Source of the DNA: Methylacidimicrobium sp. B4
GTDB taxonomy: Bacteria; Verrucomicrobiota; Verrucomicrobiia; Methylacidiphilales; Methylacidiphilaceae
Assembly: GCF_017310545.1 (NCBI RefSeq)
Contig: NZ_CP066203.1
Span: 2,108,001-2,172,000, forward strand
DNA length: 64,000 nucleotides
Direction of reading: 5' to 3'
Positions 18,501 through 23,364 of this stretch are shown piece by piece. The position numbers were made by a program, and so were the translations under genes. Below the pieces are notes generated by a model. That model made no database searches, was not told where the DNA came from, and saw only the letters and a list, made by a program, of their open reading frames with translations. Numbering within the stretch: the stretch's first letter is position 1; each line of letters opens with the position of its first letter.

Positions 18501-18785
18501 CGGCTCCCGCTTCCCGAGGCCCTTCTCGATGCGGCGGCCATCCGGCTCCGGCCCATCTTGATGACCTCCTTCGCGACCATCGCGGCGGCATTGCCTGCCG
18601 CATTGGGCGTCGGCCCCGGAGCCGAGGTGCGGAAGCCACTGGCGATCGTCGTGATCAGCGGGATCGTCGTGTCGACCTTCTTCACCCTCTTCGTCGTCCC
18701 CTGCGTCTATTCGCTCCTCGATCCGCTAAGCCGTCGCCAGGGCTTGGACGAGGTTGAAGCCGAGCTGGCGGAGTGCATCGAGTAA
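15570..18785 (+). CDS. RND-family efflux permease (copy 2)
   Basis: This is a 1071-residue AcrB-like pump overlapping the first by ATGA, so translation is probably coupled. The relay residues are intact: Asp438-Asp439 in GIVIDDSIMVLEN and Lys961-Asn962 in AMKNSILLVEF. It carries an extra Gly/Ala/Ser-rich insertion at about residues 245-290 in the first periplasmic domain, absent from copy 1. Paired RND genes such as mdtB/mdtC form heterotrimers, and the pair here may do the same. The tail is short and acidic, ending at 18785. Confidence 0.93.
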   Translation: MNVPELAIRRPVAAWMLMASLVFFGILCLFSLGISRLPDVTYPVLTVVAQWPGASPEVMEAEVVDPLEEVLMSVQGIRDVTSTIMQGVARIQLDFRLDRDIDAALQETNSRIRSVQLPYNVDPPVIFKVNQNDSPILWLAVTWDRPLKDIIRYVDTRVRDKFSLVQGVGDIQLGGWTDRSFRVWLDRNKLAQYQVAPNDVLNLFRAEYQETASGYLEGANNEINVRVMGEVRSPEEMGGLALNHRGGSGGANLPPLTGIASAQGGMAGAAGTTSYATNTLSNVRGPADSFTPLAQVARPEDGLMDPRRFARSDGVPSVGLGLQKLRGYNEIEVANSAKRIMAEIKPDLPSGMTIGTRYDSAVFTAEAIRETAFTLLFSIGVTTLVCLAFLGSFRTTVNVLFSIPISILGSFIFCRAMGFTLNFFTLLALSMAVGIVIDDSIMVLENITRHHRLGKSPERSALDGTREIFFAASAATLTIVSVFAPIAFLGGVVGKFLFQFGAVISCAVLISLLEALTLAPMRCAEFVSGARGPGPVENWLEGVYQKMGRVYRGFLGFALRRRWLVVLASFALFFLSLRVFPLLHRELAPSEDLGMALLRIETPVGSSLEYTSNRVQKLEAYLKSQPPVAHFFTTVGGYSGGEVNRGAIFVTLQPRKERKERLQEIIRTWRKEFKKPVYGDLHIKVIDISQSAFSSKRGTNIELSLRGSDYAVLQARAETILHQMEATGYYTDLDTDYRTGMPELEVIPDRQKAAESNISMQTLADVIGTAIGGMRQGQYTNREDNRRYDVRIRLEPGQWREPEDVANLPLWSGYGGEMIRLKDIAELRVVPKLLDITRENRRRAITLFANVKPEVSQAKALDTALAICQKELPPGYSVEPTGSSQTAKETFASFPVTFALGILLAYMLLGAQFNSFLYPLVVLVAIPFSLVGAFQGLYLTGMSLNIYSGIGIILLVGLAMKNSILLVEFFNKKRFEERLPLPEALLDAAAIRLRPILMTSFATIAAALPAALGVGPGAEVRKPLAIVVISGIVVSTFFTLFVVPCVYSLLDPLSRRQGLDEVEAELAECIE

Positions 18786-18818
18786 CTCTTGGCAACCGTT
18801 TTTTCAACGGCTCAAACC

Positions 18819-18932
18819 CTCTGCCCGTTGCACAATCGCATTGCTTACGGGACGAGGAGGGATCTGGCGAAGGCGGAGCGCTTTCAAGCCGATGCGCGCA
18901 AGCCGGATCCTTCCCTGCTGCAAGTGCAGTAG
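18819..18932 (+). pseudogene. Fragment of a TPR-protein gene (3' end only)
   Basis: Reading from 18819 gives LCPLHNRIAY, then RRDLAKAERFQADARKPDPS, ending with TAG at 18930-18932. This aligns with the C-terminus of the intact TPR gene at 26228-26833 (LCLFNNGVAY, then EGDLAKAERFQVDARRLDPS). Nucleotide similarity continues beyond the stop codon for about 35 bp. No start or upstream part is left. It lies upstream of receptor gene 1, as the intact copy lies downstream of receptor gene 2. Confidence 0.72.
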
Positions 18933-19315
18933 GCCGCAGGAGCGGGCAATGGCGGATCCCTCGGTCAAGCAGCGGATGACCAAGAGGTGGAGATTCAGCG
19001 CCGGAGGCGTTCAGAAGACGACCGAGGAGATCCAGGGCTTTCGGCCGCTCCCCTTGGGACCGACCTTCCGGTCAGCGACAGGGTAGGGATTGGAGTTCCC
19101 TGGCCGCCCTCCGCCGCAGGGGCGAGCGGCCATGGCTCTTTCCCGCCCACGGCTCATGGGCAGGACCCCCTGCATCCCATCCTGAAGCAGAGAGGGGTCT
19201 TCGAAGCTCCTCGCCTTTGTGGCGGAACGATCCGTTCCGCCATGAGAAGGCGGGAGGACGATGGCAGAGGCCTGTTCTTCTCATTGGCTGATCCTGCGTT
19301 GCGCAGCCATCACTC

Positions 19316-19354
19316 TGACATCGTTCTGTTACAGAAATGTAACAGCATTGTCAC
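19316..19354 (+). promoter_or_regulatory. Pho-box array in repeat unit 1 (upstream copy, receptor gene 1)
   Basis: Four hexamers spaced exactly 11 bp apart: TGACAT, TGTTAC, TGTAAC, TGTCAC. PhoB-type response regulators bind 11-bp direct repeats with a TGTCA-type core, two per dimer, so this could hold two dimers. It is 200 bp upstream of the promoter-proximal copy. Confidence 0.7.
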
Positions 19355-19515
19355 AATGAAGGGCAATGCTGCACCCAACGGGTGGATTCTGTACGGAGTC
19401 TCACATCTCCTCGCCTTTGTGCCGGGACGACCACGTCTGCCGTGAGAAGGCGGGAGGACGATGGCAGAGGCCTGTTCTTCTCATTGGCTGATCCTGCGTT
19501 GCGCAGCCATCACTC

Positions 19516-19554
19516 TGACATCGTTCTGTTACAGAAATGTAACAGCATTGTCAC
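19516..19554 (+). promoter_or_regulatory. Pho-box array, promoter-proximal (receptor gene 1)
   Basis: The same four 11-bp-spaced hexamers as in unit 1 (TGACAT, TGTTAC, TGTAAC, TGTCAC). The array ends 123 bp before the ATG. A conserved GGCATAGA element follows, with its CATAGA starting 24 bp after the array, at the same distance in all three receptor promoters; it is a candidate -10 region. Confidence 0.75.
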
Positions 19555-19677
19555 AACCGTTCTCCCCGCATTTGTGGCATAGAACCTTCGGCAGCCTTTG
19601 GAGATGCCGACAGATGAGGCGTTCCTCAATCCGAAGCGGCATGGCGACATCAGGAGATCTTTTGAGGAGGGGGAGGA

Positions 19678-22422
19678 ATGAAAGCCGGGGTATGGAGGCG
19701 GAAGGGACGAGATTTTCAGCTGGCTGGGCTTTTGATGGCATCGGCGCTCCTGATCGGAACCGTCCGCGCGGACGAGAGCAATTCCATCCCGGCCCCGACG
19801 GCGAGCGGGTCGACGACGGGCGAAACGACGGATAATGGCCAGGGGAGTGACCAGACGCCTGTCAGTGGGAGTGGAAAGGCGAAGCAATCAGGATGGACGG
19901 GGATCGTCCAGCAGACCGAGCCCGAAACGAAGAAAAAGAGTCAGAGTAGCGGCGGTGCGGTCAAGATGGAGGAGGTGACCGTCTCGGGAGAGACCGAGTG
20001 GATCTCTCCAGAACTGACCTCGGGGGAGCCCGACGCCCCCATCCTTCCCACGGCGGCTCCGGTGGTGTCCACGTTCGGGACGCCAATCAACGTGATGGAT
20101 GCGCCACGGCAGATCACGCCGGTCAACCAGACGCTGCTCAGGGCGTCGGGAGCCGTCTACCAGGGATATATGGATCCGCTCTCGATTTCCTCCATCCTTC
20201 CCACGGCCTACTCGGAGATGGACGGAGGCATGGGCAGCGCCGTGTCGATCCGCGGTCGCCAGGCCCTTCCCTACATCAATGGCATCGAGATGACCCTGCA
20301 GAACGATGGCATGCAGAGGATGCCCTGGAGTTGGAACATGGTAGAGAACATGGACATCCAGGAGGGCCCGGCCAACGCGGTTTTCGGCGCGACCCAGGCA
20401 TCAACTGGAAGTGTGAACTACATTACCAAGCAGCCCTACTTCGACAAGTTCCGGGGCCGGGTCTGGGACACGACCGGCATGTATCAGCAATACCTCTGGG
20501 GAGCGGATATGGGCGGTCCGGTCGACAAGGAGGGCAAGCTCGCCTGGCGCTTCTCGTACATGGGTCAGGACCAGGGCAGCTACTACCAGTACATGTACAA
20601 CCAGCAGCAGAACTTCTACTTCACGGTGGGATGGAAGCCCACCGACAACTACTCGGCCAACTTCTACGGCGACTACGGCATGTATGACTTCTATCCATTG
20701 CAAGCCGACTTGATGAACCGGCCGACCGACAACCTGATTCAAAACGGACTCTACAGCACCGGCGTGGTGCCCGGATTTCCCTACACCATCGCGAACGGAG
20801 GGCCGGCAACCGGCTCGAAAACAAACCCTTCCTACAACACCTATGCGGGACCTCTCACGCCGGTGAATCGGCGCGCGACAATCTGGACTCCATACGGAGG
20901 CGCCCATGCCAACAATGGGTTTGCCCAACTCGTGCAGACGGTACAAGTCAACGACGATCTGCAGATCGTGAATAACTCGCTTCTCTGGTATGCCAAGACC
21001 GAGTACCTGGAACCGCAGATCTACGAGGCAGTATACACTCCGGGCGACTATGAGTTCGACAACCGGACGGAGGTCCGGTGGACCTTCGATCCTCTCGCCA
21101 GCGAGCCCGATAAGCCAAAGTCCAAGGAGGAAAAAGGGCTCGAGAATGTCTTCGGCAAGCTCCTGCTGAAGAGCTCGGTTGACACCGGCGTAGAGTGGCA
21201 TTACGAATACCACGACGACTATGTCTCGGAGACCATCCCGGACTATGGCAACGCCTTCAGCGTGGTTAACCCAACGAATCCGGCGCTTGCCAACCCGGCG
21301 CTCTTCTACCTCCCGGGAACCAAGCAGTTCGACAGCCACATCAACAATCCACATGCCCCTAATGGAGGGCTCTGGCATATTCCCGGCGCTCCGGCGAACT
21401 GGTACTACGAACCACTGATTGGAAGCGCGGGAACGACCTTCGGCCACTATTGGGCCGTTGCGCCCTTTTGGCAGCACAACCTGCAGATCACCGAAAAATT
21501 CGCCCTCTATGTCGGCGCTCGCGCTACAGCATACTTCTGGCATTTCACAACCCCTCAGGGGCCTCCGGGAATGCCACAGATCGTGGGCCTGACGACGGCG
21601 TCGCTCGACCAGGACTCTTTGGCGCCCTTGATCAACATCAGCCCGACCTATAAGCCCTTCGATTGGATGATGACCTACTTCAACTACAACTGGTCCTACG
21701 TGAACAACGTGGCTGTGATGGGTGCGGCGGCTCCAACGTTCCAGTCCGCCTCGTTTCGCCTGTTAAACCAGTTGATCGAAGGCGGTATGAAGTTCAACCT
21801 GCTCAATGACAAGCTCTTCATCACCGCTGCCGGCTTCAGCCAGGATCAGGCACTCACCAACCTGGGCCAACCGCCGACCGCCGCGGCAATCAACGGATGG
21901 GAGGTGAACCTCGCCTACCAGCCGGATAAGCATTGGTGGCTGCGTGCCGGATACATAGACATGCACGGCGTCGAAAACTGGTCGTTCCTCCCGCACGGCC
22001 CCAAAATGCGCCAGGACTATTCGACGGCGATGGCCTTGCAGCAGATGTATGCGCTCAACACGAATGTCGGGCTCCCGTCCGGAATCTACAACATGATCGG
22101 CTTCCCGGATCAGTATGCGAGTGCGACGATCACCTACACCTCGGATATTGGTCTGGGGGGAACGTTGCAGGGGATCGTGATGAGCGATCAATACCTCGAT
22201 TATTTCGGCAGTGCCAAGATACCGACGCAGTATATTGTGAACGCCCAGATCTTTTACGCCCAGCCGAAGTGGGAAGCAAGGGTCTATATCTACAACGTTA
22301 CCAATAACAACTACTGGCTGCCGTTCGGCCTCGGGTCGGCGGGCGGCCGCACGTTCAACGAGACTTCGATCGTCGCGGGCTGGCCCTTCTGGATCGAAGG
22401 GAATGTCGTTTTCAAGTTTTAG
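19678..22422 (+). CDS. TonB-dependent outer membrane receptor 1
   Basis: The 914-residue precursor has a signal peptide (MKAGVWRRKGRD, then a hydrophobic core ending TVRA), a low-complexity Ser/Thr/Gly region, a TonB-box-like MEEVTVSG, a plug domain at about 125-260 (TPINVMDAPRQITPVNQ, SIRGRQALPYINGIEM, IQEGPANAVFGATQAS) and a beta-barrel ending in a terminal Phe (VVFKF). It should import a ligand across the outer membrane using TonB energy. Translation starts after GAGGGGGAGGA. The body is very close to receptor 3, whereas the signal peptide and upstream DNA match receptor 2. Pho-box arrays upstream suggest induction by phosphate limitation; the ligand is unknown. Confidence 0.93.
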   Translation: MKAGVWRRKGRDFQLAGLLMASALLIGTVRADESNSIPAPTASGSTTGETTDNGQGSDQTPVSGSGKAKQSGWTGIVQQTEPETKKKSQSSGGAVKMEEVTVSGETEWISPELTSGEPDAPILPTAAPVVSTFGTPINVMDAPRQITPVNQTLLRASGAVYQGYMDPLSISSILPTAYSEMDGGMGSAVSIRGRQALPYINGIEMTLQNDGMQRMPWSWNMVENMDIQEGPANAVFGATQASTGSVNYITKQPYFDKFRGRVWDTTGMYQQYLWGADMGGPVDKEGKLAWRFSYMGQDQGSYYQYMYNQQQNFYFTVGWKPTDNYSANFYGDYGMYDFYPLQADLMNRPTDNLIQNGLYSTGVVPGFPYTIANGGPATGSKTNPSYNTYAGPLTPVNRRATIWTPYGGAHANNGFAQLVQTVQVNDDLQIVNNSLLWYAKTEYLEPQIYEAVYTPGDYEFDNRTEVRWTFDPLASEPDKPKSKEEKGLENVFGKLLLKSSVDTGVEWHYEYHDDYVSETIPDYGNAFSVVNPTNPALANPALFYLPGTKQFDSHINNPHAPNGGLWHIPGAPANWYYEPLIGSAGTTFGHYWAVAPFWQHNLQITEKFALYVGARATAYFWHFTTPQGPPGMPQIVGLTTASLDQDSLAPLINISPTYKPFDWMMTYFNYNWSYVNNVAVMGAAAPTFQSASFRLLNQLIEGGMKFNLLNDKLFITAAGFSQDQALTNLGQPPTAAAINGWEVNLAYQPDKHWWLRAGYIDMHGVENWSFLPHGPKMRQDYSTAMALQQMYALNTNVGLPSGIYNMIGFPDQYASATITYTSDIGLGGTLQGIVMSDQYLDYFGSAKIPTQYIVNAQIFYAQPKWEARVYIYNVTNNNYWLPFGLGSAGGRTFNETSIVAGWPFWIEGNVVFKF

Positions 22423-22464
22423 TGGGTAGGGCTTGCCTTCGTCCGCAGCTTCCCGCCGTTCCTT

Positions 22465-22620
22465 GGGAAGTGGGGAGCGATGGTGCTTCAGAAACCCAAG
22501 TGCCCTTGCCCCGAATACCGCCCGAAGGGTCGGTCGGTGCTTCTGCTCCTCGGAGAGGCCGAAGGGGCTCGGGGCAGCCACGGTCCCGCCATCGGCGCCC
22601 CTTTTTGGAGGGAGAGACGG
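22465..22620 (+). pseudogene. Decayed TPR-gene fragment downstream of receptor gene 1
   Basis: In one frame the sequence reads VLLLLGEAEGARGSHGPAIG (about 22534-22593), aligning with LLLLGEAEALRGRYGPAID in the intact TPR gene at 33038-34843; DNA identity is high over about 22532-22618. The preceding 60 bp resemble the fragment downstream of receptor gene 3 (GAAGTGGGGAGCGA at 22467). There is no open frame with a start and no full repeat. The remaining 22423-22693 holds nothing else recognisable. Confidence 0.6.
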
Positions 22621-22802
22621 GGTGGTTCGCCAGTGTCTCGTGGGAAAGGTAGCGCTGCGCCCCTTCGAACGGAGGAGAGCGGGATCCTCGAAGCTCCTCG
22701 CCTTTGTGCCGGAACGATCCGTTCCGCCGCGAGAAGGCCGGAGGACGATGGCGGAGGCCTGCTCTTCTCATTGGCTGATCCTGCGTTGCGCAGCCATCAC
22801 CC

Positions 22803-22841
22803 TGACACCGTTTTGTCACAGAAATGTAACAGCATTGTCAC
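22803..22841 (+). promoter_or_regulatory. Pho-box array, distal copy (receptor gene 2)
   Basis: Hexamers at 11-bp spacing: TGACAC, TGTCAC, TGTAAC, TGTCAC. This is the closest match to the PhoB half-site among the upstream copies. It is 400 bp from the proximal array. Confidence 0.7.
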
Positions 22842-23002
22842 AATGAAGGGCAATGCTGCACCCAACGGGTGGATTCTGTACGGAGTCTCACATCTCCTCG
22901 CCTTTGTGCCGGGACGACCACGTCTGCCGTGAGAAGGCGGGAGGACGATGGCAGAGGCCTGTTCTTCTCATTGGCTGATCCTGCGTTGCGCAGCCATCAC
23001 CG

Positions 23003-23041
23003 TGACACCGTTTTGTCACAGAAATGTAACAGCATTGTCAC
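23003..23041 (+). promoter_or_regulatory. Pho-box array, middle copy (receptor gene 2)
   Basis: The same four hexamers (TGACAC, TGTCAC, TGTAAC, TGTCAC) at 11-bp spacing, exactly 200 bp downstream of the distal array. Confidence 0.7.
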
Positions 23042-23202
23042 AATGAAGAGCAATGGCGTACCGCACGGCGGGGGTCTGTACAGGGTCTCACATCTCCTCG
23101 CCTTTGTGCCGGGACGACCACTTCCTCCGTGAGAAGGCCGGAGGACTATGGCGGAGGCCTGCTCTTCTCATTGGCTGATCATGCGTTGCGCATCCATCAC
23201 TC

Positions 23203-23241
23203 TGACATCATTCTGTCACCGAAATGTAACAGCATTGTCAC
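23203..23241 (+). promoter_or_regulatory. Pho-box array, promoter-proximal (receptor gene 2)
   Basis: TGACAT, TGTCAC, TGTAAC, TGTCAC at 11-bp spacing. The array ends 123 bp before the ATG, as for receptor gene 1. The conserved GGCATAGA follows, with CATAGA starting 24 bp after the array at 23265. Confidence 0.75.
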
Positions 23242-23364
23242 ACCCGTTCTCCCCGCATTTGTGGCATAGAACCTTCGGCAGCCTTTGGAGACGCCGACAG
23301 ATGAGGCGTTCCTCAATCCGAAGCGGCATGCCGACATCAGGAGATCTTTTGTTGAGGGGGAGGA

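Larger units (their letters stand above)
19207..19556 (+). repeat. 200-bp tandem repeat carrying a Pho-box array, 1.75 copies
   Basis: Unit 1 (19207-19406) begins CTCCTCGCCTTTGTG; unit 2 begins with the same bases at 19407 and is cut off after the Pho-box array at 19556. The period is exactly 200 bp. Each unit holds a degenerate start segment, the block GAGAAGGCGGGAGGACGATG, a small hairpin (CTGCG-TTG-CGCAG) and the four-site array. In unit 1 a 9-bp inverted repeat (GGCGGAACG / CGTTCCGCC, 3-base loop) lies at 19221-19241. A stretch of about 183 bp (19331-19513) is identical to 22818-23000 upstream of receptor gene 2. The rest of the 890-bp gap before 19207 holds only the TPR fragment. Confidence 0.92.
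22694..23243 (+). repeat. 200-bp tandem repeat carrying a Pho-box array, 2.75 copies
   Basis: Units begin at 22694, 22894 and 23094 (CTCCTCGCCTTTGTG each time), an exact 200-bp period; the last is cut off after its array. They are the same unit as at 19207-19556. The first keeps the inverted repeat CGGAACG / CGTTCCG; later units have lost it. Substitutions are few, and 22818-23000 is identical to the other locus, pointing to recent amplification or gene conversion. Because 200 is not a multiple of three, the short open frames inside the units shift from copy to copy and are not coding. Confidence 0.92.

Noticed and set aside
18796-18810. Terminator hairpin after the second RND gene
   Set aside because: The CCGTT/AACGG stem has only 5 bp and no following T-run.
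19207-23243. Repeat blocks as a CRISPR array or as short repeated genes
   Set aside because: The unit is 200 bp with no spacers between identical short repeats. The small open frames inside (beginning at ATG 19461 or 22480, for example) shift because 200 is not a multiple of three.
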